A stretch of 53,185 nucleotides of DNA from Myxococcales bacterium (GCA_009692465.1 SHZD01000011.1:1-53185), one strand, 5' to 3'; shown: positions 16,922 through 25,990, numbered from the stretch's first letter. Program-made: numbers and translations. The notes: generated by a model not told the origin, from the sequence alone.

Positions 16922-18780
16922 TTCGGTAACGCTTCCAAAATGGCCCCGCGCAGTTCGGTCACCGTCAACGGTTGACCCGCAATGCGGTTGTAACCCACAC
17001 AATCGATCGCGTAGGTCGCCCGCAACAGCCTGAGCAGTTGACCGTTGTTGATTTCGGGCACCAACACCCTCTTGTAATTGGCCAAGATCGCGCCAATATC
17101 GGTGGGCAACGGACTAAGCCAGCGAATTTGCAGATGGGCCACCGACTTGCCCTGAGCCTGTAGCTCGCGTACCGCGGTCAGCGCCGAGCCCCACGGCGAG
17201 CCCCAAGTTACCACTAGCAAGTCGCCGCTCGCTGGGCCACTGACCTCGCTGGGCGGGAAAGTCTTTGCAATTGCATCAACTTTCGCTTGACGCACCTTGA
17301 CCATATGGTGGTGATTGTCGGCGTCGTAGCTAATGTGCCCAGTCTTGTCCCATTTTTCGATGCCACCCAGTCGGTGTTCCAGCCCCGGGGTGCCCAGTTT
17401 GATCCACGGTCGGGCTAAGGTGTCCGCTTGCCGATCATAGGGCAACAAGGGCTCGCCGTTGAGTTTTTCCGCCGAGTCCAGCAAGTTGGCGTCGATCGCG
17501 GGCAAGCTGTCGACCGAGGGCACCCGCCACGGCTCTGCTCCGTTGGCGATCGAGCCATCGGACAACAACATCACCGGCACCCGCGACGTAATCGCGATGC
17601 GGCAGGCCGCGTAAGCGCACTCAAAAGCATCGGCAGGACTGCGCGCCGCCAACACCACCACCGGACACTCGCCGTTGCGGCCGTAGAGTGCTTGCATCAG
17701 GTCCGCTTGTTCGGTTTTGGTCGGCAAGCCAGTGGACGGGCCTCCGCGTTGCACATCTATGATAACCAACGGCAATTCGGTCATCACCGCTAAGCCAATC
17801 GCCTCGGACTTGAGCGCAATGCCAGGGCCGGAAGTCGCCGTGATACCCAACTGGTTGCCGAAGCTGGCGCCGATCGCTGCACATACCGCGGCAATCTCGT
17901 CTTCGGCTTGAAAGGTGCGCACGCCAAACTCTTTGTATTGCGCCAACATATGCAGAATATCGGAGGCCGGCGTGATCGGGTAACTACCATAAAACAGGCC
18001 CAGACCGGCCTTGGTGGTCGCCGCTATCAAGCCCAGCGCGGTGGCCTCGTTGCCAGAAACTGAGCGGTAGGTCCCAGGAGCCACATCCGCGACCGGCGGA
18101 ACGCGGTAGCGAATGCGAAAAAGGTCTGTATTTTCGCCATAATCCCACCCAGCTCGGAACACGCGCTGGTTGGCTTCGCGCAAAATCGGCTTACTGGCAA
18201 ACTTGAGGTCAATTTCCCCAGTTACCAGATCGGGTTGGCGTTCAAACAGCCAAAACACCAGGCCCAGCGCAAAATAATTCTTGCAACGCTCGATTTCCTT
18301 GGCCGACAGCCCCATGTCGTTGAGCGCATCGCCGGTCAAACGCGACAGATCTACGCAAAACAATTGGTACTCTTGCAGCGTATCGTCTTGCAGCGGATTG
18401 GCCTTGTAGCCAGCCATGGTCAGATTGCGGGTGACAAAGGCGTCCGAGTTGGCAATCAGCACTCCGCCCGGCTTGAGCCAGCGCTGGTTGGACGCCAACG
18501 CCGCCGGATTCATCACTACCAACACATCGGCGCGGTCGCCTGGGGTCAGAATGTCTTGGCTGGAAAAGTGCAGCTGATAGCCAGAAACACCGGCCAAAGT
18601 GCCCGCAGGTGCCCGAATTTCTGCGGGAAAATCAGGAAACGTCGCCGTGTCATTGCCGACAGCTGCCGACGCCGCTGTAAACTGCGAGCCGGTCAACTGG
18701 ATACCGTCGCCAGAGTCGCCGGCAAAGCGAATGACCACGGCCTCTAGCGTTTCGCTGGGTTTTTGCGAAGCTGTCTGCAT
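16918..18780 (-). CDS. korA: 2-oxoacid:ferredoxin oxidoreductase, alpha subunit (gamma-alpha fusion)
   Basis: A 620-residue subunit in which the gamma domain (residues about 10-200, AVVIRFAGDSGDGIQLTG) is fused to the alpha pyrimidine-binding domain (from about 225). The alpha part has GYPITPASDILHMLAQ, ATSGPGIALKSEAIGLAVM and VDVQRGGPSTGLPTKTEQADL, all diagnostic. It pairs with KorB. It lacks a ferredoxin-type cluster domain, so external ferredoxin is expected. An upstream stem-loop (18826-18848) belongs to a repeat and lies in the presumed promoter region. Confidence 0.95.
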   Translation of the reverse strand: MQTASQKPSETLEAVVIRFAGDSGDGIQLTGSQFTAASAAVGNDTATFPDFPAEIRAPAGTLAGVSGYQLHFSSQDILTPGDRADVLVVMNPAALASNQRWLKPGGVLIANSDAFVTRNLTMAGYKANPLQDDTLQEYQLFCVDLSRLTGDALNDMGLSAKEIERCKNYFALGLVFWLFERQPDLVTGEIDLKFASKPILREANQRVFRAGWDYGENTDLFRIRYRVPPVADVAPGTYRSVSGNEATALGLIAATTKAGLGLFYGSYPITPASDILHMLAQYKEFGVRTFQAEDEIAAVCAAIGASFGNQLGITATSGPGIALKSEAIGLAVMTELPLVIIDVQRGGPSTGLPTKTEQADLMQALYGRNGECPVVVLAARSPADAFECAYAACRIAITSRVPVMLLSDGSIANGAEPWRVPSVDSLPAIDANLLDSAEKLNGEPLLPYDRQADTLARPWIKLGTPGLEHRLGGIEKWDKTGHISYDADNHHHMVKVRQAKVDAIAKTFPPSEVSGPASGDLLVVTWGSPWGSALTAVRELQAQGKSVAHLQIRWLSPLPTDIGAILANYKRVLVPEINNGQLLRLLRATYAIDCVGYNRIAGQPLTVTELRGAILEALPN

Positions 18781-18825
18781 CCATGCCCCTGAGTCCGCCG
18801 CAGCGGCGGTAATCTATAGGGCCTA

Positions 18826-18945
18826 GGCAAAATCTAGCCGATTTTGCCGCTGAGCCCATTGCTTGCTCGGTGGGCCGCAAGCTGACGGCTTTGCCAGCCG
18901 ACTCGCTGCTCCGTACCTATTGCGACCGACCGACTCGATCATCCA
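18826..18945 (+). repeat. Variable-palindrome repeat, copy D
   Basis: A perfect hairpin GGCAAAATC-TAGCC-GATTTTGCC (18826-18848) is followed by a 12-base spacer and the core GCTTGCTCGGTGGGCCGCAA, a second hairpin CGGCT-TTGCC-AGCCG, and GACTCGCTGCTCC. The first arm has no sequence relation to the hairpins of the other copies. It lies between the small membrane-protein gene and korA, both on the minus strand. It could act as a terminator or leader for either. Confidence 0.65.
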
Positions 18946-18951
18946 CGGGCT

Positions 18952-19209
18952 CTAGTCCTCAGGGCCAGCGGCCGTTTCGCGGCCCTCGTCGCCCTTGCCC
19001 TGGGCCGCCGCGTCGCGGGCTTGGGCCTTGCGTCGGCGGTTCAGGCGTTGCTCACCCTCGCCGGAGCGGGTCATCGCCCGGCGGGTGCCGGTCGCGGCCA
19101 CCGTGGACAAATCCGCCATGTGGCCGCGCAATAGCATAGCCGAGCCCACCACATACAAAAGCACGAATGCTGCTAACACCACTAATTCACGGATAAAATC
19201 TGGATCCAT
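18952..19209 (-). CDS. Small single-pass membrane protein, unknown
   Basis: An 85-residue protein. It starts MDPDFIRELVV, then a single transmembrane helix (LAAFVLLYVVGSAMLLRG), followed by a highly charged cytoplasmic tail of about 50 residues (RRAMTRSGEGEQRLNRRRKA and an acidic end). A good ribosome site, GAGGTG, precedes the ATG by four bases, which supports it as a real gene. It is co-directional with cysS upstream and korA downstream. No family is recognised. Confidence 0.68.
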   Translation of the reverse strand: MDPDFIRELVVLAAFVLLYVVGSAMLLRGHMADLSTVAATGTRRAMTRSGEGEQRLNRRRKAQARDAAAQGKGDEGRETAAGPED

Positions 19210-19269
19210 TTGTCACCTCATTTCAAGAGCGCCGCTGGCTTGGGCGCATCGATCGGTTTGTCTTGGCTA

Positions 19270-19430
19270 GGCCCCGCCCAGCAGTCACTAAGCCCTGCCC
19301 AGCAGTCACTAAGCCCTGCCCAGCAGTCACTAAGCCCTGCCCAGCAGTCACTAAGCCCTGCCCAGCAGTCACTAAGCCCTGCCCAGCAGTCACTAAGCCC
19401 CGCCCAGCAGTCACTAAACCTCGCCCAGAA
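19270..19430. repeat. 21-bp tandem repeat at the 3' end of cysS
   Basis: Seven units of about 21 bp carry CAGCAGTCACTAAGCCCTGC. On the minus strand each unit contains TAG TGA in the reading frame of cysS, and the cysS stop itself lies in the last unit. Units near the edges have diverged slightly. There are no spacers, so it is not a CRISPR array. Confidence 0.92.
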
Positions 19431-20898
19431 GGGGCCGCCACAGCGACCCCTCTCGGGTGTCGCGCACTTCGACGCCGCCGCGCAGCAACTCGCCACGCAA
19501 TTCATCGGCTTTGGCAAAATCTTTAGTGGCACGCGCCGCGATGCGCTGCTGCACCAACTCTTGCACCCAGATCAACTGGGCACTGTCGGCCGGAAACAGC
19601 CGCTCGCGCGCCGATTCTACGATCTCATGCGCCAACGGCGCGGGATCGCCCTCAAACAGGCCGAGCACTTGGGCAATCGCTTGGACATGGCTCAAGCCAC
19701 CAATCAGCACGCTTCGCTTTAGGGCATCGTCTTTACTTTCAATAGCTTGACCAATCGAAGCGACCAATTCGGCCAGCACGGCCAACACTTTTGGGGTGTT
19801 GAAATCGTCCTGCAGGGCCTCAGTCAAGTCGGCGGCGGCCTTGCTCTCCAATCCATCAGCGGCGACTGGCAAGCCCTTCCATTTGGCGGCCACTGCCTGC
19901 GCCTGAGCCAAGCGCTCGGCGATGTACAGCACTCGACGTGAGGCTTCTTCGAGGGATTTATCCGAAAAGTTCAGTGGTTGAGTGTAATGGGCCGTGAGCA
20001 AGTAGTAGCGCAGCACCGCTGGATGAAAGCGCGCCAACACGTCGCGAATCGTAAAGAAATTGCCTAGCGATTTCGACATCTTCTCAGAGTCGATCGTGAC
20101 AAAACCATTGTGCAACCAATAGCGCGCGAATTCAGCGTCGTGGGCCGCCTTGGATTGGGCCAGCTCGTTTTCGTGGTGCGGAAAAATCAAGTCCTTGCCG
20201 CCGCCATGCAGGTCAAAGGCCGGCCCCAAGTGCTTGCACGACATCGCCGAGCATTCGATATGCCAGCCCGGTCGACCGGCACCCCACGGCGAATCCCAAG
20301 CCGGTTCGCCTGGTTTGGCGCTTTTCCACAGGGCAAAATCGGCCTGATTGCGTTTGCGCTCGTCGCGCGTGACCCGATCGGAGGCGCCTGCTTGGTTGTC
20401 GTCTTGGGACCGACCCGACAGCGCACCGTAGGGCGCAAAATCGTCGATGGCAAAATAGACGTCTTGACCGCCAAATTCGCCGGCGACGATGTAGGCGTGA
20501 CCGCGATCCACGATCGCTTGGACCATGGCCACAATTTCGACCATGTGGGTGGTCACCCGCGGCTCGACATCGGGTCGATGGCAGCCCAACAAGTCCATAT
20601 CTTCGTAAAAAGCCGCAATAAACCGATTGGTTAGATCGTCACAGCTTTCGCCGTTCTTGTTGGCGCGGGCGATGATCTTGTCGTCGACGTCGGTAAAGTT
20701 GCGCACATAACGAACCGCGTAGCCCAAATGGCGCAAAGCCCGTGCGATCACATCGAAAACGACATAGACGCGGGCGTGGCCGACGTGGCAGTGGTCATAC
20801 ACCGTCACCCCGCACACATACATGCTGACTTGACCTTCGACCAGCGGCACAAAAGCCTGTTTTTGGCGAGTCAGCGTGTTGGTGATGCGCAACGTCAC
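19414..20898 (-). CDS. cysS: Cysteinyl-tRNA synthetase
   Basis: Charges tRNA-Cys; a class I monomeric enzyme of 494 residues, normal length. Zinc ligands are Cys29 (MYVCGVTVYD), Cys216 (WHIECSAMS), His241 and Glu245 (FPHHENE). The HIGH-type motif is HVGH at 38-41 and KMSKS is at 273-277. The GTG at 20898 gives the conserved N-terminus LRITNTLT; a TTG 41 codons upstream (21021) also stays open but lacks family support. The last three codons merge into a tandem repeat that multiplies the stop codon. Confidence 0.95.
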   Translation of the reverse strand: MTLRITNTLTRQKQAFVPLVEGQVSMYVCGVTVYDHCHVGHARVYVVFDVIARALRHLGYAVRYVRNFTDVDDKIIARANKNGESCDDLTNRFIAAFYEDMDLLGCHRPDVEPRVTTHMVEIVAMVQAIVDRGHAYIVAGEFGGQDVYFAIDDFAPYGALSGRSQDDNQAGASDRVTRDERKRNQADFALWKSAKPGEPAWDSPWGAGRPGWHIECSAMSCKHLGPAFDLHGGGKDLIFPHHENELAQSKAAHDAEFARYWLHNGFVTIDSEKMSKSLGNFFTIRDVLARFHPAVLRYYLLTAHYTQPLNFSDKSLEEASRRVLYIAERLAQAQAVAAKWKGLPVAADGLESKAAADLTEALQDDFNTPKVLAVLAELVASIGQAIESKDDALKRSVLIGGLSHVQAIAQVLGLFEGDPAPLAHEIVESARERLFPADSAQLIWVQELVQQRIAARATKDFAKADELRGELLRGGVEVRDTREGSLWRPLLGEV

Positions 20899-21333
20899 GA
20901 AACGGCCCGAGGCGGCAACTGCCGCAAATGCTTGAGATGGCAACAGGTTATTGCGGATCGGCTCAGCTTTGAGCGAACCCAAGGGGGCGGCAGAGTAGCG
21001 GAATTTGCCGTGACTTAGCAATGGTCTGCGCAGCGCAGCTCAAGCCCGGCGATTCTGTCGCTTGGGCCGCGGCCGCTGACGTCGCCATGATCAAAACGTC
21101 AGCTAAAAACTGGACAAAAATAACAACACATTGATAGATAATAAGATTATCATATTTGGACGACAGTCGCCTTTAGCGGTGGGACTGGAGGCCCTGATCG
21201 CGGTGTCAGGCACTAAGCCTAAAAATTTGCGCGACCTTGGCTTGCGGATACCTTAATCGTGCGGGCGAAGTTTTTGTCAAGGGCCCGCGTTAAAAAACAG
21301 CGGGCCGCGTGCCCGCCTTGGAGCACGACCACC
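20899..21333. promoter_or_regulatory. Divergent cysS / L,D-transpeptidase intergenic region with AT-rich island
   Basis: No gene is seen. Between about 21100 and 21165 base composition drops sharply to AT-rich in an otherwise GC-rich window. It holds a short inverted repeat GATAAT-AAG-ATTATC at 21137-21151. Its position between divergent genes fits promoters or an operator, but no clear -35/-10 pair can be fixed by eye. Confidence 0.4.
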
Positions 21334-22665
21334 ATGGAGGCTGAACTACCGAGCGCAAAAACTTGGCCGGTGCGCATCTTATTGGCCACCGCCACCGCGA
21401 CCGCACTGTTAGCCCTGACTGCGCCTCAGGTTTTTGGAGCAACCAAGTCGGCGCGGGCCGTAAAAACCGCGGTCAATCCGTGGCCCACCCCGCCGTTTGC
21501 GGCTTGGATCAAGAGTGATTTTGGCTATGTTCGCGATAAGCCGACCCATGCCAGCAAGTTGGTTGCCCTGTTGCGGCTGGGTGATTCGGTCAAAGTCGTC
21601 GGCTGTGCGCCTAGTTGCGATGTCGCGCACCCGTGGGCGTTGCTTGAACCGCGCGGGGCGGTGCCGCTGAGCCACCTGCGGGCAGGCGAACCCGACGCCG
21701 TTGCCAAGATGACCGGTAGCAGCGCAACTTACTTTTACGGGCGGACTCCGCGGGCCCGCACGCCGGTTTTTGCCAAGCCCGACGCCAATAGCAAAGTCAT
21801 TCGCAAAGAAAAAGCCGAGTTTCGCTTGGCGTTCGTGCCCAATGCCTACCTGAGTGAAATGGGTTGGGTGCAGCGTCCCGACGGCGGCTACATGCGCAAG
21901 GCCGACCTCAAGCTGTTCACTCCAAGCACCTTTGTCGGCCAAAAAGATCCCGAGACGCCGCTGGCCTTTGTGCGGCGCAAAGTCGCGCTGCGACTGCCCG
22001 GTCAACGCAAGCCGCCCAAAATTGCCGACCAGATTACGTGGCACGCTCGCTACGATCGGTTGCCGGTCCATGGCCTGCGCGGCGACAAAGTCGAAGTCAA
22101 AGGTGGCTGGCTGCCCAAAAGTCTGGTGCGCATCGTCAATGCGGTCGAACGGCCCCAAGGGGTGAGCACGAGCGATCGCTGGCTGCATGTCGATTTGGGT
22201 CAGCAGTTCATCAGCGCTTACGAGGGCGACAAGATGGTGTACGCGACTCTGGTTTCGACCGGCAAGAGTGGTCGGGCGTCGACGCGCACCCACACCGGTC
22301 GCTTTGAGTTGTATGGCAAGACCGTGCACGGTTCGATGCGCGGCAAGCCTTGGGATGACTACTACGCCGAAGAAGTGCCGTATGTGATGCACTTTGACGG
22401 CGGTCGGGCCTTGCACGGCGCCTACTGGCACGATCAGTTTGGCATCGAAAAGTCCCATGGTTGCATCAACTTGAGCCCGGCTGACGCTGCGTGGATTTTC
22501 GCGTGGGCAACGCCTGCCGTCCCCGCTGGTTGGCACAATGTGCTGCCCACGAATTGGGGCGGGCCGGTGGTGACCGTGATGGTCGATTCGCCGAACAAAC
22601 GCGAGACTAAACCGCGCAAGTTGGCCTTTGCGCCGCTGCCACAACTGGCGGTTGCGAAGCGCTAG
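21334..22665 (+). CDS. L,D-transpeptidase (YkuD family) with N-terminal SH3-like region
   Basis: A 443-residue exported enzyme that probably cross-links or modifies peptidoglycan. A signal peptide (VRILLATATATALLALTAPQVFG) opens it. SH3-like segments follow (GYVRDKPTHASKLVALLRLG and VFAKPDANSKVI). The catalytic YkuD domain occupies roughly residues 285-425, with the active-site signature SHGCINLS (Cys377) and the upstream His in ALHGAYWHDQFG. The ATG at 21334 is chosen because it starts the signal peptide; a GTG at 21259 is also in frame. Its TAG stop lies in the CTAG bounding a repeat. Confidence 0.9.
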   Translation: MEAELPSAKTWPVRILLATATATALLALTAPQVFGATKSARAVKTAVNPWPTPPFAAWIKSDFGYVRDKPTHASKLVALLRLGDSVKVVGCAPSCDVAHPWALLEPRGAVPLSHLRAGEPDAVAKMTGSSATYFYGRTPRARTPVFAKPDANSKVIRKEKAEFRLAFVPNAYLSEMGWVQRPDGGYMRKADLKLFTPSTFVGQKDPETPLAFVRRKVALRLPGQRKPPKIADQITWHARYDRLPVHGLRGDKVEVKGGWLPKSLVRIVNAVERPQGVSTSDRWLHVDLGQQFISAYEGDKMVYATLVSTGKSGRASTRTHTGRFELYGKTVHGSMRGKPWDDYYAEEVPYVMHFDGGRALHGAYWHDQFGIEKSHGCINLSPADAAWIFAWATPAVPAGWHNVLPTNWGGPVVTVMVDSPNKRETKPRKLAFAPLPQLAVAKR

Positions 22666-22880
22666 GAGCGTGTCGGAGTATTCCGACTCGCTCCTAGCGC
22701 CGTCTGGCTAGACGGCGGCAACTATCCAAAACTGCACGAATTTGATTGGGCCAGTTCTCCGGGCAGTTCTTGGACAGTTGAGAATATCTGAATGGCTAGG
22801 AGACTGTTGGATCGTAATAGATTCATTGTGTATAACCGGATAGGAATTCAAAATGCGTTTGATTTCCGACAGGCTCCTAG
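22662..22880 (+). mobile_element. CTAG-bounded inverted-end element 1
   Basis: A 211-bp segment is bounded by CTAG at 22662-22665 and 22877-22880. Its ends, GAGCGTGTCGGA and TCCGACAGGCTC, are inverted repeats with one mismatch. Nested hairpins include one at 22662-22696 and GCCGTCT-AGACGGC. A near-identical arrangement is at 47992-48197. The left CTAG carries the transpeptidase stop and the right CTAG the lysozyme stop. It may act as a bidirectional terminator. Confidence 0.75.
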
Positions 22881-24997
22881 TCCGTTACCAAGATCGCGCG
22901 GCGTCGGCGCACGCATTCAGCGCTGGCCAGCGCCAAAAACACCAAGACCCAGCCATTGCCGGTGCTGCCTGAGCCCGCCGAGCACAGGCCGCCCTGCTTC
23001 GGCGGTTGGGAGGCGACCCCGGTGCTGGTTTCGCTGCCACCTTCGGCGCCAATCCCGGTACCGACAATTGTATCTAAATCAACAACGTTTTCGGCAGTGT
23101 CGGGGCTGGCTGTGGTGCTGTCCGCTGCTTGGCTTTTGGTGTCTTGGACCAATTGCACGTCCTTGGGGTTGGTCGCTGCATCCGCACTGGCCTCATCTGG
23201 TTCAGACTCGGCGTCGGTTGCAATTCCGGCGTCGGTTGCAATTCCGGCGTCGGTTGCAATTCCGGCGTCGGTTGCAATTCCGGCGTCGGTTGCAACTGCA
23301 GAATCATCGACAGGATTGGCGCCATCTGGCACCGAGCCGGCGTCGGCTTGTCCAACGTCAGCTGTGCCCGCATCGGCTGCTGGCGGTTTGAGCGCTTCGC
23401 ATTGGGCGATGGCGGCGCCGGGCGCACAGCCTTGGCCGGCGGGACAGGCCAGCAAAGAAGCCATGCCTTTACCGGAACAGGTCAAGATCGTGTTGCCGGG
23501 TAAGCACGTCTGGCCAGCGAGCGGTGGCAAATTAGCAATCGGCACACATACTTTGTCGGCACAGGCGGCGCCACTGATGGCTTTGGCGGCGCACACTTGT
23601 TCGCCGGCGAGGCAGATGCTGGCTATGGCGCTGCCGTCACTGCAATTGACCACGCCGTCGCCGTCTTTGGTGCAGGCGGTGGCGCTGCCTTTGGCCGGGC
23701 AATAGGCGGACACGCAGCGCGCGCCCAAACTATCGGCAACGCAAGAGCCCTTTTGCGGTTCAGCCAGCGCGCCACAGTCCGTCTTGCTGCAGTTGCCGAC
23801 CACCAAGACCCCACCTTCGCAGTGTGGATCGCAGGTGACGGCTTCGCACAGCACGGCGCCGTTTTGCATCTTGCACACACTTTGGGCGGCGCACGGCTTT
23901 TCACTGATGTCGCCGACACTGGTGCAGGCGTAGCGCTTGCCGTCGGGCAGACACACGTCCTTGGCGACTGGTTTTTCGGTCGGCGAGGCCGCGCAAAATG
24001 CCGAAACGCACTTGGCCTGAGCGGCGGCGGCGGTGGAGCAAAATGCCCCGTATTTGCTGCAATCGCCGGTGGCCAACGCCCCATTCTTGCAGGTGCCGAC
24101 CAACGCATTGCCGGTCGATGGCACGCACACTTGCTTATCGCCCTTGGCCGGGCAGTACTTGGACACGCAGCGACCGCCCAAGTCGTCGACTACGCAGCCG
24201 GTGTCGACGCCGCAGGTGCTCTGGCTACAATTGGCTTGGATCAGGGTGGCGCCTTCGCAATGCAAAGTGCAAGTCGGTGGTGGCGTTGACGATTTGACCG
24301 CCCAATCGCCCAGCGCTGTCAATGAGCCGTTCCAGTAGTTCATGTCGACGTTGCCGGTGATGCCGCCGACTTTGCCGGTGCTCGAGTACTGCCAAAAGTA
24401 CCATTTTTTCCACGGGTTTGCGATGTTAGGGCAGCAATTGGTACAGTATTGCGGGTGCCACAACGGGTAATCGACAAAGGCCGTCGATTTGACGTTGTCC
24501 TCCCAAAAGTAGCCGCCGGAGTAGATCATCGGCTTGCGGCCGATCTTGGCCTCCACATGATCGATGAATTTTTTGACCGCCGCTGCGATCGCGGTGGGCG
24601 CCATGCCGCCGCCGGTGCTTTCGACGTCGGCGACCGGTGGCAGGTCACCGGGGCCGAGCGGGCCCATCTTGGTCAGCAGCAAGTTGGCTTGGGCAATCGG
24701 GTCGACATTGGGCTCAAAGTACAGGTAGACCCCGCAATGCAGACCTTGGTCGTGGCAGCTTTTCCAGTTGAAGTCGAACTTGGTGTCAAAGGCCAGAGCG
24801 TGGGCGACCCGCATGATCACGAACTTGCGCCCGGCTGCTTTGAGCCCTACCCAGTTGATCGTGCCCTGCCAGTAGGAGACGTCGTTGCCGTCGACGGTGA
24901 CGGGGCCAGCGCAGACCGTCGTTTTGGCCCAGCTGGGCTGAGCGCGCGGCAGGCTCACTAAGGTCAGCGCGACTAGGGCGAGCAGGACGCGGTTCAT
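22877..24997 (-). CDS. GH25 lysozyme with Cys-rich modules and MYXO-CTERM-like tail
   Basis: A 706-residue exported muramidase. After a signal peptide (LLALVALTLVSL..PSWA), a GH25 domain covers about residues 30-235. It contains DGNDVSYWQG (Asp39) and the catalytic DVE motif (Asp124, Glu126), ending with FWQYSSTG..VDMNYWNG. Residues about 245-530 are Cys-rich modules of 40-50 residues (HCEGATLIQANCSQSTCG, VSKYCPAKGDKQVC). A Pro/Ala/Asp linker with ATDAGI repeats follows. The end has GGLCSAGSGS, a transmembrane helix (WVLVFLALASAECV) and RRRR, like MYXO-CTERM sorting tails. It is coupled by ATGA to the upstream gene. Confidence 0.87.
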   Translation of the reverse strand: MNRVLLALVALTLVSLPRAQPSWAKTTVCAGPVTVDGNDVSYWQGTINWVGLKAAGRKFVIMRVAHALAFDTKFDFNWKSCHDQGLHCGVYLYFEPNVDPIAQANLLLTKMGPLGPGDLPPVADVESTGGGMAPTAIAAAVKKFIDHVEAKIGRKPMIYSGGYFWEDNVKSTAFVDYPLWHPQYCTNCCPNIANPWKKWYFWQYSSTGKVGGITGNVDMNYWNGSLTALGDWAVKSSTPPPTCTLHCEGATLIQANCSQSTCGVDTGCVVDDLGGRCVSKYCPAKGDKQVCVPSTGNALVGTCKNGALATGDCSKYGAFCSTAAAAQAKCVSAFCAASPTEKPVAKDVCLPDGKRYACTSVGDISEKPCAAQSVCKMQNGAVLCEAVTCDPHCEGGVLVVGNCSKTDCGALAEPQKGSCVADSLGARCVSAYCPAKGSATACTKDGDGVVNCSDGSAIASICLAGEQVCAAKAISGAACADKVCVPIANLPPLAGQTCLPGNTILTCSGKGMASLLACPAGQGCAPGAAIAQCEALKPPAADAGTADVGQADAGSVPDGANPVDDSAVATDAGIATDAGIATDAGIATDAGIATDAESEPDEASADAATNPKDVQLVQDTKSQAADSTTASPDTAENVVDLDTIVGTGIGAEGGSETSTGVASQPPKQGGLCSAGSGSTGNGWVLVFLALASAECVRRRRAILVTD
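23209..23297. repeat. 18-bp tandem repeat inside the lysozyme gene
   Basis: Nearly five units of an 18-bp repeat (GTTGCAATTCCGGCGTCG on the plus strand) encode ATDAGI, with the final unit degenerating to ATDAES. Unit length keeps the frame, so copy number changes only linker length in the lysozyme. Confidence 0.9.
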
Positions 24998-25521
24998 TGG
25001 CCACCTCGACCGGCTTTGGCGGCGGGCGGATTTGCCAATTCGGCAGCGCGTTCGGGGTGGTCAAACCCAGCATCGACGGCCAATTGCCAGCCATCGGCGG
25101 TCTGTCTGAGCAGCGCCAATACCTGCTGGCCAGCCCGCGGCGGCCGACTCAACTGCGTATCTAGCATTGGCTTTTCGGGCCAGTGACACTGTTTGCCCTG
25201 GCACCGCAGGTGTTCGGCCAAATCCGCCCGCCACCTGAACTGATCGACGAGCAGGGCGGATCCAGCCGTCGGCGCCACCTTGAGCGTCCGTTGCAGCACT
25301 CGCACCACCGTCAAGCGCCAGCGATGGCGGTAGTACCCCGCCACCCCCGCACCGGAACCAGCAACAGCCGTCTGTTCTGCACTGGGATCATTGACTTGCA
25401 CAATCGCAACCACTTGAGCCTGCTGGACCGCCCGCGCCAACGGCAGCCGCTGTTCGGCCACCGCGGGCGCCGACAACAGTAGCGACCCGCCGGACACTAG
25501 AATGAAAATCTTGGGTTTCAT
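24994..25521 (-). CDS. Secreted protein of unknown function, cotranscribed with lysozyme
   Basis: A 175-residue protein with a clear signal peptide (KPKIFILVSGGSLLLSAPAVA). The mature part starts EQRLPLARAVQQAQVVAIVQV. It contains strands around RWRLTVVRVLQRTLKVAP and a Cys pair (LRCQGKQCHWP), then LLRQTADGWQLAVDAG. The pattern resembles small secreted proteins that report 'cost' or rate domains, but no family is certain. GGAGG lies six bases before the ATG at 25521, deciding the start. Its stop overlaps the lysozyme ATG (ATGA). Confidence 0.72.
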   Translation of the reverse strand: MKPKIFILVSGGSLLLSAPAVAEQRLPLARAVQQAQVVAIVQVNDPSAEQTAVAGSGAGVAGYYRHRWRLTVVRVLQRTLKVAPTAGSALLVDQFRWRADLAEHLRCQGKQCHWPEKPMLDTQLSRPPRAGQQVLALLRQTADGWQLAVDAGFDHPERAAELANPPAAKAGRGGQ

Positions 25522-25708
25522 CGCGGACCTCCGGTCGCTAGGGTGCCGGTTTGGCGGCCGAGGTGCAAGAGCAGAACTGCGCTGGCCCTCGCGGATAGCA
25601 GTTGGCAGCAGTGGCAGCTTGAGCGCCGGAATCGCTACGTCTGCACAATTGCCCGCTTGCGCCAAAATCCGCTATGGTGGCCGCCACTGTAGGTTGGACC
25701 TAGTTTGC

Positions 25709-25990
25709 ATGCAGTTGCCTAATTATTGCCCGTTTGGGAGCGGCACCAGTCGCGTGGTTTTGGCCTGCGGCGGTCGCTGTGCTTGGGCCTGCGGCGGTCG
25801 CTGTGCTTGGGCCTGCGGCGGTCGCTGTGCTTGGGCCTGCGGCGGTCGCTGTGCTTGGGCCTGCGGCGGTCGCTGTGCTTGGTCCTGCGCGGCTGGCTTG
25901 CTGCTTATTGCGGCGGCCTGTGGCGGCGGCGAGATTCAAATTGCCTTCGAAGTAGCCCCGTGCGGCGACGACGCTGGCAACGACAACCCG
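25709..25990 (+). pseudogene. Lipoprotein signal in a different frame from the Cys-rich protein
   Basis: Starting at an ATG at 25709, this frame reads through five 24-bp repeats as ACGGRCAW and then gives GLLLIAAACGGGEIQIAFEV, a textbook lipoprotein signal with lipobox IAAAC. It continues to PCGDDAGNDNP. The Cys-rich protein is in the frame one base earlier, beginning DGSACDDGQAC at the same place. A one-base loss near 25985-25990 would explain the split. The homologous protein at 34746 has its lipobox and repeats in one frame. Confidence 0.55.

Noticed and set aside
19270..19430. Possible CRISPR array
   Set aside because: The 21-bp units are directly adjacent with no unique spacers, and no cas genes are present.
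21409..22644. 411-codon frame opposite the L,D-transpeptidase
   Set aside because: The sense frame has the YkuD catalytic motif; the antisense frame is a codon-bias artefact.
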